From Isoetes taiwanensis (Eukaryota > Streptophyta > Lycopodiopsida > Isoetales > Isoetaceae), in contig JAJEKV010000005.1 in assembly GCA_021234155.1 (NCBI GenBank), positions 22,581,584 to 22,645,583 on the forward strand: 64,000 nucleotides of DNA. Direction: 5' to 3'. Positions 32,937-44,533 of this stretch are shown here, one piece after another; position 1 is the stretch's first letter; each line of letters opens with the position of its first letter. A model generated the notes under the pieces. It was given only the letters and a program-made list of their open reading frames with translations. It ran no database searches and was not told the DNA's origin. The position numbers and the translations under genes are program-made.

Positions 32937-32949
32937 GGCTCAGATATCA
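32937..32949 (-). promoter_or_regulatory. Primer-binding site of the TRIM-like element
   Basis: TGATATCTGAGCC on the minus strand, directly after the 5' LTR. It differs from the common plant initiator-Met site TGGTATCAGAGCC at two positions. Confidence 0.75.
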
Positions 32950-33134
32950 TGTTGAAGAATGGAAGAAAGAGAAGAACAGATCAAGAACAACAAAACTCTG
33001 ATGTATGTATGGAATAAAGAATACAAAGTGTATATATAGGGGCTGTGCCCCAATCACGGCTAAACCGCCGGAAATGGATGTTGGGATGCTCCTAACTACT
33101 CTACAGGTGGCAATCAAGATTGCAATCTTTAACA
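32950..33134 (-). repeat. 5' LTR of the TRIM-like element
   Basis: 185 bp, about 98 percent identical to 7655-7839, followed on the plus strand by the duplicated AGATC (33135-33139). Confidence 0.9.
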
Positions 33135-33395
33135 AGATCCAATCTGGGAGTAAGCAGAGAAGTTCTGAGATGGACAATCAAGGATTTAATAGCAAGGCTG
33201 CAGATCGGAAACCTTCAATCGAAGCAGAAGGCGTTAAATTCCTTGACAGATTTGATGGAGGAGGAAGAGAATCTTAAAAATTTGCAGATTATTGCAGCGC
33301 AGGGTGGAATTCCTCCTCTGGTTCACATGCTTGATTCAAGCATTCTGGCGATCAGAGAAAAAACTGCCGCGGCAGTTTGTGCGCTAAGATAGTGA
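33135..33395 (+). pseudogene. ARM-repeat protein pseudogene, 3' part
   Basis: Continues 7654 in phase: NLGVSREVLRWTIKDLIARL, then LQSKQKALNSLTDLMEEE, AAQGGIPPLVHMLDSS and REKTAAAVCAL. This is the start of the ARM-repeat array in this plant family, where such repeats form a superhelix for protein binding. The frame stops at about 33390 and no further repeats were found, so the gene was truncated to one or two repeats as well as split. A one-base shift allows a few more family-like residues (DSDHLQRF) before similarity ends. Confidence 0.8.
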
Positions 33396-34240
33396 TCATT
33401 TGCAGAGGTTCTCTTGTAGCTTTGGCGTTCTCTGCTGCTATGCCATGACAGGAAACAACAAAGGAACGGCAAAGATTTAGAGCAAACAATGCATGCACGC
33501 TATAGAAGAAACAGAAAGAAGCGCCATAGCAGGGCTTGCTTGGAGCCGAAGAAAACGACATCCAAAATATTCATACGTGTCGGTCTCGCGTGAGGCAGAA
33601 CCCAATAAAAATAGCTATCGAAAAAACCAAAATTCAAAATTGGATGTATGATTATATGTGATTTTAAAAAATATGAGTAACCATAGCTAATTAATTTACT
33701 ATCAATATGGGGACTTCATGGAATTGTGGGGAATTTGGGTGAGATTCACATTACTTGGGTGAAGAGAGTATCTGAATATGAAGCTTATGGGGCTTTTACA
33801 ATGTGGTTATGGCAAGGAGTCCTGCGTTGGCAATAAGAAACACTTGTTAATATAACTAGTGAGTGATGTTGATATGAGTATATTTGCAGTCCTTATAGGG
33901 GAAATGATTCGAAGTAAGCTTTGCATATTGGAGAATGCTTAGATCTCTATTTTGTTCAACAAAGTGCATGACGTTGGATTTACATCAATGTGGTAACATG
34001 ACTTGATATTTCTTCATCTTTAAATTGTTATTTCGGCCTTCATCGTTGAGCTCGCTTCAATATGAGTAGGTTCTATGGGCAACCTCAGCAAGGGTAAAAT
34101 ATAGGAACATATACAGTAAATATCTAATGAACTTCACATGTCTTGGCCTTTGCATTGTTCCACTGTTGTCTTGGTATTTTGTTATCCCTTGGATCCTCCG
34201 GGGTCGGGCTTCTAGGTTCAGTGGCCTAGGTTGCTCGGTC
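33396..34240. other. Intergenic DNA, no gene recognised
   Basis: AT-rich DNA with short open frames on both strands and no family match by eye. Confidence 0.5.
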
Positions 34241-35442
34241 ATGCTCATGTTCATCTGTGTTTCTCTCTGGTATTCTTGTGCTCTGTGAATCGGGCACAGT
34301 TCTCCTGGCAGGGACGCTACGTCACCTCTGTGACTCCATGGTAAGAGGTCCTCCAGTGCCAGACGTGGGCTGGGAAGGGTATGCGCATACGAGGTTCACC
34401 GCACCAACTCCACCAACGGGGCCCGAGATGTGAGCTGGCTGGGCATTTCTCTGCTAACAGGGCCTGCATGTAGGCTGGCTGAGCTTCCCATTGTCCCGGA
34501 GCTATGTTATGATGTTATGGCACTTTGACTATATTTCTTTGTTTCTGATGCTCATGTTTGGTATTCCTTGGATTGAGTTTTCATTGTCTAGCACTGTGCT
34601 CACATAGAATCTTTTATTTTGCTTGTGCTTATGTTCTTGTGTCCAAGATTTCCAGAGTATTTCCATGCATGCAGTGGCAGCCAGAGATCCCCACTTAGTC
34701 ACGAGGACTAATCCAAGTGAGTGCATTTGCAGTGAATAAAAGGGATGGCAGCAGTGCAGCTGAGGATCGTGGTTAAATGAAGCTCCTGGGTTGAATTGTC
34801 CACAGTTAGATGTTACATTTGTTGAGAATAGTGAACTCTTTGGATGTTAACTTTACATAACTACATTGAATTCATAAGTATTTGCCCATTGAGTTTGGAG
34901 TATGTAATTTCAACTGTGCAAAAGGAAGATTCAATTCTTCACCATAGTACCAACCTAGAATTAGTGGAAATTTTGACAAGATCCCGAGTTGCCAGAAGGG
35001 TCAACTCGACAGGCTCGTCACAATTGGTATCAAAGCAATGTTGGATCTTTGGATGCATAAAATGATCTGTGGATTGCAGGCTGGGATCTTTGAGCATTGA
35101 CATGGTGGACCATAGATTAAGTTAAGGTTGCAATGTGCTAAGGCTCCTCTCTCAGAATTATTTGAAGACGGTATTCTAAGCGTATACTGTCTTGAAGCTC
35201 CATCATTGCTATGGAAGCGAACGATGAGAGAAGTATCCATGTAGTCAAATTGCTATATTGATCTTAAGTTAAGGGTTTCTTTGTGGCATGTCTAGTAAGA
35301 TGGGTAGCAGTTATATATCTAAGGTGGAGTTATGATTTGATCTAGAGCTATTCTAAATTTGAAAAGTTGGAATCATAGAATGCTTCAGTAGACCTATGAT
35401 CGACCCATGAGGACATGGGTTAAATTTTAGAAGGGGAGACTA

Positions 35443-35755
35443 TACCAGACCTGGGCACTTGATGGGCCAGTATACATACTTATGTACGTATGCACACATC
35501 TATAACATGTATACAACATGAGTTCAGCGTTTTGTCCCTTTGGAGAAAGGATTTTGCAGAGCATGAAGGCAGGAAGTAATTTTGGGCAGTTTTGGAGCCC
35601 GAAATTTGAAGCTTACTCAAAAGGGATCTCAGTGACCTGAGATCCCTTTTGAGTAAGCTTTCCGAGATAAGTCTGATCGGCCCAAAATAAAGTTATGACA
35701 GAAATGGTGACCTTGGGTCAGAATTGACTGCATTATATATGTTCTTCTGCAGTTT
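35443..35755 (+). repeat. LTR-like repeat, second copy
   Basis: Aligns with 5411-5745 from ACCTGGGCACTTGATGGGCC to TTCTGCAGTTT. It differs mainly at 35609-35660, where a long palindrome takes the place of a shorter imperfect hairpin (TCTCGGTGATCCGAGA near 5591). Confidence 0.8.
35609..35660. repeat. Perfect palindrome, 24-bp arms and TGAC loop
   Basis: Left arm 35609-35632 starts AAGCTTACTCAAAAGGGATC; right arm 35637-35660 is its exact reverse complement; the spacer is TGAC. It lies inside the LTR-like repeat. No T-rich terminator follows. Confidence 0.95.
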
Positions 35756-36603
35756 GCCAAGCAACTGCCCAACGACTTGCATAGGCCGCATATTCTTAAC
35801 GGAATCACCAGAGCTGAAATGCCAGGGGCACCTGGATGGTCTTCAGAGATGATTTAAGCTGAATAAGGCAATTTCATCCAATTAGATATAACAATAGAAG
35901 ACTAGTGCTTTTCCCATCATAGATCCACAACACAAGGCACCATTGGACATCCAACAGATCTTAGAAATTACCCAATAGCTGGATGAATAGATGCATTCAA
36001 AAATCTCGTTTGTAGAACTGGTCCATGCTTTATCCTGCATAATCACAAATTTGTCTGACACTATTATCTATTTGCAATAGAAATGAGTTCTCGATGAAGC
36101 ATGTCTTCAAAAAATCGAAATATGAATGGTTATTTCCTATCTGGTCAACTCATAATTACTTATTCATTGTGCCCAAACGAAATCAAGAATTGGTATCCAC
36201 TGAAACTGCCCGTTTGTTCAAAAGTCTAATAAATATTTCAGTGCATAGCGAGGTTATGCCACACCCAATTATGATACGAGGTCTGCTTATTTCTACCGTC
36301 GCGGCTCCTGCATCAATGGCGCCATCGCCTCCACATTTAGCACCTTCATCCGTCCCCAACAAGCAGTAGAAATGCACCTTGCACAAAGGCTTGCACATGC
36401 TTGCTTTTAAAACAAACATTTTCTTCTCTACGATCTGTACACTTAACATAATCTATGCTGCAATGAAGTTATCCCCAAGGAAACAAACATCACGAATGCA
36501 TTGTGCACAAGCACCTGCAGCTCGAGAGTGCACATGCATAAAAGCACCAGAAGAATCAGAAATTTTATGCAGAAAGACTCTAAAAATATGTAATCATTTC
36601 TGG
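35756..36603. other. Intergenic DNA, no gene recognised
   Basis: Short open frames without family resemblance. Confidence 0.5.
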
Positions 36604-36778
36604 AGAATAGAATAGAATAGAATAGAATAGAATAGGTTTTTTAGCGTCCACGGAGACCAATTGGTCTATGGGACCCAAACAAAAAGAGAGCAGCAAGCGT
36701 ATTACTGACAATTAAAAAACCCCTGCCCCGAAGGATTTTCGAGGGAAAAACCTTAGCAGTAATAAGTATGCTGGCTAG
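36604..36778 (-). repeat. SINE-like repeat copy A with (AATAG)n tail
   Basis: The left edge is a pentamer run (AATAG)n at 36605-36635, followed by TTTTTTAGCGTCCACGGAGA and GACCAATTGG, GGGACCC and the ATTAAAAAACCCC patch. Read on the minus strand it matches 54899-55068, but similarity stops at ATGCTG, so its 5' end is truncated. Confidence 0.7.
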
Positions 36779-37085
36779 TGTTCTTTACGTACCCGTACTT
36801 TACGTTTACATACGTCCCGTACCTTCCTCACAATACTGTACGTACTATACCTATAAGTTAACAGGTCAAATTGAGCTCTTGTTTTATTAATACCGTAAAT
36901 GTATTAATACATACAGTACATATAATACGTACTTTTAAAAAAAGTGCCCAAATGACATTAGACCAATAGAATTGGTAAAATTATACATTGGGAAAAATAT
37001 ATTAATATACAAGTTTTTGTACTATAAGCGGTTGCACTATGAGGGACTGTACGAATTCGACTAGAAGCAAAATGCAGTGCCATCC
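36779..37085. other. TACGT-rich AT sequence
   Basis: Contains many GTAC and TACGT words and no open frame of note. Confidence 0.5.
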
Positions 37086-37089
37086 AACA

Positions 37090-38250
37090 AAGAATCTATT
37101 AAGATTCTATTAAGATTCTCCTAGATTCTCTAAGACTCTAGAAAGATTTCCCTAGATTCTATAAGATTCCATCAATTGTTCACTTATATTCTTCAAGATC
37201 CATTGATGAATCTTGGAGGGATTGTACAAATTCGAGCTGTAAGATTCCTTTAGATTCTTAAGGATTCTTTTGAGATTTCCCTAGATTTCCAAAGATTATC
37301 CTAAGATTCCTCTAGATTCCCCAAGATTTCATGGCAAATTTTCTAGATTCCCTTAGATTCTATGTATATTCCCCTGTAGAATACACCTAGAGTCAAAGAT
37401 TTCCCTAGATCCCCTTGGATTCCCTAAGATTCCACAAAGATCCCCAGATTCTTAAGGTTTTTACAAAGATTCCCCTAGATTTTCAAAGATTATCTAAAGA
37501 TTCGTTTAGATCCCCCAAGATTCTATGTAGATTCTTCTAGATTCCCTTAAATTCTATGAAGATTTCACTAGATTCTCTAAGATTCCATCAAGATTCTGCT
37601 AGATTCTCAAACATTTTTTGAAGATTCTTGGATTTTCCTATATTCTTTTGATATTCCTATAGATTCCTTAAGATTCTCTTTATATTTTCTCAATTTCCAA
37701 AGGTTATCCCAAGATTCCTTTAGATTCCCTTAGATTCTTGAAGATTCTCTTGAGATTCCCCTAGATTCCTCTAGACTTCCTTAGATTCCATGTAGATTCT
37801 CTTAGATTCTATGAAGATTCCCCTATAGAACACACTTATTGTCAAAGATTCCCCTAAAACCCTTGGATTCTCCCTCGATTCCCTAAGATTCCACTAAGAC
37901 CCCCCTAGATTCTTAAGGTTCTATATAAAGATTTCCCTAGATTTTCAAATTTTTATTTGAAGATCCGTTTAGATTCCCCAAGTTCTATGTAGATTTTCCT
38001 AGATTCCTTTAAATTCTATGAAGATTCCCCTAGATTCTCAAAGATTCCATCAAGATTTCCCTAGAGTCTTAAGCATTTTTTGAAGATTCTCTTAGATTCC
38101 CCTAGATTCTTTTGCGATTCTCATAGATTCCTTAAGATTCTCTTGAGATTCCCTTGATTCCCAAATATTATCTCAAGATTCCTCTAAGTTCCCCAAGTTT
38201 CTACATAGGTTCTTTTAGATTCCTTTAGGTTCTATGAAGATTCTCCTAGA
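37090..38250. repeat. Degenerate minisatellite of AGATTC-type units, about 1.2 kb
   Basis: Dozens of diverged copies of phrases such as AAGATTCCCCTAGATTC at a spacing of roughly 8 to 20 bases. No frame stays open for long. Longer phrases recur, for example a GAATACACCTAGAGTCAAAG-like block near 37380 and again near 37836, about 460 bp apart, which points to higher-order duplication. Confidence 0.9.
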
Positions 38251-38259
38251 TGATCCGAG

Positions 38260-39860
38260 GTTGCATGAAATGATGCCAAATCACTACTCATTAAAAAGCA
38301 TTCGATGAGAGGAATCCAATGGTGTGGGTCCCACTTTGATCCGAGATCTCGATCGCAAGATAAAGTCGTTTGAAGGCAACACAAAAGAAGGAAGCTTCCA
38401 TAAAAGCTTCTTAATTAATGGGGTGCCACCTCATTACCTTTTCATTAAATAAGGGTGACACCTCATCTCCTTTAATATAAAAAACTCTAATTTAATAAAA
38501 AAATAAATGGCTAGGATTTCTCCTCCCCTCTTTAATCTAACGGTGGAGATTGGTTACACCAAATCCATTTGGGAAGAAGCTTCCTTGCACCTTCCTGGTA
38601 AAAATCAAGGGTCATGATTTCGCCTCCCCTTTTTGATCCAATGGTCCAGGAATGTGTTGCATGCCCTCATGTATAGCCATGCATGCCCCATGCATGACCC
38701 ATCCATAATTCAATGGCCCAGGTTTTGCCACACAGCCAGTGCCCCCAATCCGATGGCAAAGAGGCATGTCACATATTTTTAGCACATTATATAAACCATG
38801 GGTGCATCGTTTCTTGGGACACATAGAATAATTTTATAAATATAATGATAATGATATTATAGAATAGAAGTAAAAAAACACATTAAGAGACTTTAGACAT
38901 TAGGGAAATTGTGGAATTGTAGTTTAAAAAACAAAAAAAAAAAAGAAACCAATCTTCTTGCAAATAAAAACCCAAAATCTCTGTGTTTCGCCCCTCTTTC
39001 TTCTTACCCTAGCCGCCGAATCGGAGTGGAGATGGAGATGGAGATGTAGAACTTACTCTCTCCTTGTTTTGTCATGACAGGAGGCAGACCTTCTCCTTAA
39101 TACTTTAGTAGCTTCCACTCATGCCAGGAATGAAATACAGAGGTCAGGAGCGGTTAATAGCTTCGGATGCAACAAATGAGCAACAATTACTTAATTTTAT
39201 TTGTCTGTGGGTGTAGATTGCAAACTAGGATATATAACTCTTAAATAGACATATTTTGGATTGAAAACTTAATCCAGCTGAGCTATGATGGATTCTTGGT
39301 CCACCATGCAGACCCCCGCTGCGCCTTCTCCATGGGCTCCCCCTGTAACATGCCGTAAAAGACACGCCGCTTCCTGTGCGCCATGCCGACCACCTCGCCA
39401 CACCTTCTACGTGCTGCAACCAAATCGCCATGTGGAATCGGCCCTTCCAAACCATGAAATAATCTCCCAGAGCTGAACTCGATATTCTAGCATAAGATTT
39501 ATACGTATAAGTATACGAATACAGCTCCCAAATCCACACAAAATCTTAGGATACACGATACTCCAACAACATTTTGGGAACCTTAATCCAAGGATATATC
39601 TATGCAAAATAAAACTCTATGCAATTATTATCATCAGCATTTAATTTATCAATAAAACATATAATATATACTTAAGATACTTAAGATTATATAATTTATG
39701 TGGTTTAAGGGGATTACCCTTCTAGTTAATCTACACAAGCCAAACTAATAGCTCAAGACTAGGTATGAATGCATGCATTTAATCATGGCGTAAAGAAATT
39801 GTGATGATCCCATCATCTCCCACGACTTCATGCCTACCTATTTCTTGACCTCTGATCATG
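38260..39860. other. Intergenic DNA
   Basis: Contains an A-run at 38928-38944 and a CCCTAGCCGCCGAATCGG block near 39010 that resembles a plant 5' leader, followed by ATGGAGATGGAGATG and an early stop. No gene can be supported. Confidence 0.45.
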
Positions 39861-39864
39861 TCTG

Positions 39865-40190
39865 CACCTGGGATCGAGCCAGTGTAAGGGATGGAGAAAT
39901 TCCTGTCATCGCCATTGGCACATGTGCTTTTCCTATCATGCATCCTATCATGCCTATCTGCACATACATTTCTAGAATGCCTACACCTGGGACCGAGACG
40001 GCATGAGGGGTGGAGAAATTCCTGTCATGGCCATTGTCACAGGTGCTTTATCGGTCATGCACCCTATCATGTCTATCTGCACATACATTTCTAAAATGCC
40101 TACACTTAGGACTGAGATGGCTTTAAGGATGGAGAAACCCCTATCATGGCCATTGCCACAGGTGCTTTTCCTATGCATCCTATCACAATT
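39865..40190. repeat. 119-bp tandem repeat, about 2.7 copies
   Basis: Units start at CACCTGGGATCGAG (39865), CACCTGGGACCGAG (39984) and CACTTAGGACTGAG (40103), exactly 119 bp apart. They share GGAGAAATTCCTGTCAT, ATCTGCACATACATTTCT and other blocks. The third unit ends near TATGCATCCTATCAC. Confidence 0.9.
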
Positions 40191-42824
40191 AACCAGATAA
40201 ATGCACTCTCCCCACCTTGCCTCACACCCACTAAGCAGGTATCGACTAATTTGGAGATGACTTGGCCGTTGCACTGCTTCTATGAATTCGCTCCCCCTCT
40301 TTGGTGTAGTTGGCTACCACGTGAGTCTCACACGCTGAAGGTCTCGTGGACATTGAACATATCTATCTATCTTATACTCTATTCGCTTCGTTATCTGCCG
40401 AAGTGGATTCTATTCTAAGGGTCGACTAAATCAATGGCGATTCAACCCCTAAGATGTAGGTAAGTTCACTCATAAGATTGAGCCCCCATTTTATTTGTAA
40501 AGAAAATAGTTCTACACCCCTTCAATGATGCTATCCAATGCACCCTAGCCTCTCAATTGATATCGCACATAACATCACAACTATTCTCTCCACCTTAAGA
40601 GGATATATGCTTCTTACTTGGGAGGTCGTTCGATTTAGGGTGTGTTGTAATTGGTATATGGGTCTTCTAATTGCAGGGAAAATTAGGTGACCGCCCAATT
40701 TCCACCACTATATACCTTGGAAAACATGCTCTGCCTTTTATGTGTTACCCGCTTGGCAGTAAATTGGGCAGTCTCCCAATTTACTTTCAGTTTCTGTTCT
40801 TTTTATATGATTCTCTAGTCATTATACTCCATTATAGTCATGCTGAATCTTCTTGATTAAATGATGCGGGTCCTATCGCAAGAATGAAGCATACTACAAG
40901 AAGGCATGGATTTGGACTGGGTTTGGCAGCTATAGCTGCAGGTCTTATGGAGCTCGTTGAACTATTTGATAGCATCGAAGTCGTCCCAAAGGAAGTGCAT
41001 ACAGTTCAGAGATTCGAGGAGCTTGCTTAATCTTCTCTGACTGCCCATTACTTTGAGTTCCCTAAAACTGGAGGCGAGTCTTGCAAACAGAAACGCTTCA
41101 AAAATGGGTCAAATTCATGTGTTTTGGCCACCAAAATCTAAAAAAAGATGCACCATTTGTCTTGATGTGCATAGAAGTAAAAAGAATGATCGTTTTTGAT
41201 CATTTGATGCAAAAAGCTCAGCAAAAAGTGGTTTTTGTTTGCGGAATGGAGCTGGGACAGCACCATCGCTAGACTGTCTATAAGGTGAAAGGCGCTTATC
41301 TGTCAAGATTTTGGATACTAACAGCAGAGGTATGCACAAAATCTTCTTCACTTAATGCTTAGTGATGTCTTTAAACTCATAGGCATTGTATAGGTTGTGG
41401 CAGATTGAAGATTGTGATGCTTAAACCTTCTCCATAAGCCAAGTATTTCCTTGAACTAGGACTTGAATATGGAGAGATGAACGTGCCAACCCTTGCAATC
41501 TCTCATGATTCATAATCCCTTCATTGAATTAGAGTTTTAGGTGAACATCTAGTCAGATTGCTTGCCAATTATTCAAGCTTGGATGCAGCAAACCAGGCAT
41601 ATAAAAAAATTATAAGACCTCTAGTATATACATGCAGTGTCATCATTCTGGCAAATAACAATTTGAAACAGGGGAATGCATCCATTGAATTGTACAATAG
41701 AATGCAAAAGCGTGTGCCTAAAGCTTTTTAGGCCGATCTGCTTAATATTTTACAAGTGAAGATGCTCCAGAAGACCCAGCCAAACAATAAGATATTGGAT
41801 GTGTTAGCAGCTCCACAGGCTTTGATTTATGTTGGATACTTTCTGCTTGCATAACAGCAAATCTTTATTTCGTATCATTGTATTCAGTTCTGAAATTCGT
41901 GTGTTCTTTATTTTACAGGTTGCCAAACTCTTTGGCTGCATTTTGAAAGATAAAGGTAGTTCGTCTGGCTACAGAGAATTTTGTTTCCAAATGTTCAGTT
42001 ATAGATTTCCACATGCTTAGTTAAGCTAAAAGATCGGCCAATCATTTATTAATACTTCTGTTCTTGTCAATGCTTCACATTTGCATTTGCTTGGTGTTAT
42101 TTATGCTTCACGGTAACATAACTATGCAAGGTGTGCAGATACAAGAAATTTTTATTCCTTTATCATTTTGTGTTCCATTCTCAAATCCACGCACTACTAT
42201 GACATGTTTTTTGTTTCACAGGCTGCCAAACTCTCAATTGGCTGCACTTTGCAAGATACCAAGGAGTTTTCTTTTTAAATACTATTGTTTAGAGTTAGCG
42301 AACAAGTGATCATTTCTTCAAGATGGGAGGACAGAAGGTGTGTGCCATGCTCGAAAGGATGGATAAGAGCTGAAAGAGGAATTACCTTCAACAAGCTTCT
42401 AAGTTCCGAGCTGTGCCGTTGTCAAAGGATGATCGATGCCTCAATGATCTCGCCGACCTTGAACCCTTCGCTATCCCAGTTCTTTAAATACCAAATACCT
42501 TACCTTGCATTTTACGAAAAGGAATCTTTATAACATACCCAACACTTTACATTTTATAAAAAGGTCCCTTTACGTTCCAAAAGGCAAAAAACCCTTTCTT
42601 GCCATATATAAAAATGGTGGAGGAGCAAGCCTTCCAACCATCAACAACTAAAACCCCATTGCTTGTCGTCGTTAACCTTCATTGCTTGTCCTCGTTCCTT
42701 TCGGATCCCAATAACCAGTCTCACTGCATATGGCATCATCCAGTGGCATCAAGCATGGGGCAAGCGGGGATTCCGTTGACATGCCCAATCCGAAGTCAAC
42801 AAAAACGATCCAAAAATCACTTGT
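40191..42824. other. Intergenic DNA with a diverged local duplication
   Basis: No complete gene. A phrase CAGGTTGCCAAACTCTTTGG followed by CTGCATTTTGAAAGATA at about 41917-41953 recurs diverged at 42220-42258, each after a pyrimidine-rich acceptor-like tract. These may be duplicated remnants of one exon. Several short open frames near 41081-41350 have no recognisable family. Confidence 0.4.
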
Positions 42825-43962
42825 TTGTTCGCTGCTCCTGAAAACGAGATACATGTGCTCGTTCTAATCCAATACGGGAATTTGCTACAAGCAACATCCA
42901 ACAGTTACATGGCGTTGAATGTGGACGTCGTGGACGAGCATGCAATGCATACAATCACGGTAGTTGCTGACGAGGAACGTGGCGTGGAATTGCAAATCGT
43001 GTTCGAACCAGGTTTTTGGGTCTCCATACGCAATTTCAGTGTAAGGAAGAGAAATCCATTGTACGAGTTCGTAGATTGTGTGACACCGAGATGACACCCA
43101 TGGAAGGGCCTAGAGTTCTGCTTTCCTTATTGCCCACAGACGGTGCAAACATACGGTCACTGTTAAGCGCGACCCATGACCAACCCATATACATCAACTT
43201 GCTAGTTGCTATGGGGTCAAAGAACATGCGATGTTCCCTTGCTTGCTAGTCGCAGATGGATGCGCCGGAAAGGATGTTACAGAACTGAAGTTCTGGCCTG
43301 AACAGGCACATGTGTTTGACAAGCTCAAACGCTTGTTTCTTTTAGGGCGTAAATACGTTGTCTTATTCAAGACGCTGAAGGCCAGTACGTTCTGTGGTCA
43401 GACTAGTTTAACATCTACGGAGGCTACAATGGCATTCAAGATTGTAGAGGACGCAGTGTCAAGCTGGTTTCCAGATGAATTATGGTTTCCAGACGATGAG
43501 GTAGTGGCACCACTCATAAACGAAGTCTTCGCAGCACACGTTCTAGAAAATACCAAGGTATATCTTCTGCTGCTAAAACTAAGCCAAAATTGTACTCGCT
43601 TCTCACCTTCTTTCATACAGCTTTCCACTAATCAAATATTCTTGGATTTAAAGGTCTCAGACACATTGAGATTGAATATAACTGGCGACAACAAGGTCGT
43701 CAAGACGTGCAATGCTTGCAACAAGGTAGTGTAGGACAGTCTCTGCGATACGCGCGGGAATGACGACATGGCAGAAGAGTTAACAATGTTCGGCGACATC
43801 GACACTGCATCCAAGACGCTACATGTCATAATGGTAGGAGCATTGCTTGACAAATTTCTCAATTACCTATTAGGATGCGCATTAGCTACAATGAAGACAG
43901 ATCATCGATTATTGCGCCAAAACATACTGAAGAGCCGGACTCCTAATCATTGCCTTCGATAG
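42825..43962 (+). pseudogene. Broken coding region of unknown family
   Basis: Three frames appear to continue one another: 42825-43094 (VLIQYGNLLQATSNSYMALN; GFWVSIRNFSVRKRNPLYEF), 43085-43240 (VLLSLLPTDGANIRSLL) and 43231-43962 (VADGCAGKDVTELKFWPEQ; LKASTFCGQTSLTSTEATM; CNACNKVV), the last with one stop at 43732. Short beta-like segments and a CxxC near a predicted OB-type fold recall replication-protein-A-like proteins, but the similarity is weak. The frame changes make it non-functional as read. Introns could explain part of this. Confidence 0.35.
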
Positions 43963-44533
43963 GGCCTAGGCTCAGAACACGACCCATAACTATTGAGCAA
44001 CAAAAGACATGCCTTCGCATTTCTAAGCAGCTTACTTTGCTTGCAACTTCCATGTATTTCATGCTATTAAATTCTTAGCAATCGTCTTAATACATTGTTT
44101 CGTATGTTATCAATTATCAAGTATTCTATTGTCTTGAAGTAGCACTTTGAATTGATTGTCAAAACATGACTTTGGACTATGATTTAAGCCACTTCACCTT
44201 TCGGCCACGGAGGGCAACCCTTCATACACAACATCTTGTTTTTTTTTCCCAATTTAAGGGGCTCCCTCGTAACCACATCCATTACCTAACCTTTCCAAAT
44301 AGAACATCTTTAGGGAAAGCTTAATAATAAGCAACCAAGGGGGATCCTTTCCTCTTTTATTTTTGCCCTGTTATAGGCTGGAAAGGGCATTGAAACCGGC
44401 TTCGTTCTGGAAGAAACAAGGAAGCGGAGGCACGCTCGGTCGCTAGGCGTAGCCAACGCTCGTTTTCTCTTTGTGTGGTGCTGTTTGGGAGAAGGAGGAT
44501 TAGGTCAGTTTTTAGCCTTGTCTGGCGAGCAAG
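43963..44533 (+). promoter_or_regulatory. Upstream region and 5' leader of the ubiquilin gene
   Basis: AT-rich until about 44370, then richer in GC (GGAAGCGGAGGCACGCTCGG) up to the ATG at 44534, consistent with promoter followed by leader. No exact TATA box or start site can be fixed. Confidence 0.4.

Larger units (their letters stand above)
7655..33134 (-). mobile_element. Small non-autonomous LTR retrotransposon (TRIM-like), later invaded
   Basis: Two 185-bp direct repeats (7655-7839 and 32950-33134) differ at about three positions, begin TGTT and end AACA on both strands, and are flanked by a 5-bp duplication AGATC (7650-7654 and 33135-33139). Reading the minus strand, the right LTR is followed directly by TGATATCTGAGCC, 11 of 13 bases of the usual initiator-Met primer-binding site, and the left LTR is preceded by the purine-rich GTTTGGGGAATG. 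The orientation is therefore minus. Taking out the nested LINE leaves an element of about 1.59 kb with no gag or pol, so it would need help in trans. Confidence 0.9.
34241..35755 (+). mobile_element. Non-autonomous LTR element remnant
   Basis: An ATTGGTATCAAAGCAATG at 35026-35043 resembles the initiator-Met primer-binding site (TGGTATCAGAGC). AGAAGGGGAGAC at 35430-35441 resembles a polypurine tract and is followed by the LTR-like repeat shared with 5411-5745. About 390 bp of non-coding DNA lies between them. This is the layout of a gypsy-derived element that has lost its coding region. The 5' LTR would end at about 35025, but I could not align it with the 3' repeat, so the left boundary is a guess. 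Confidence 0.45.

Noticed and set aside
37090-38250. CRISPR-like array
   Set aside because: Units are short, degenerate and not separated by unique spacers, and the DNA is plant nuclear.
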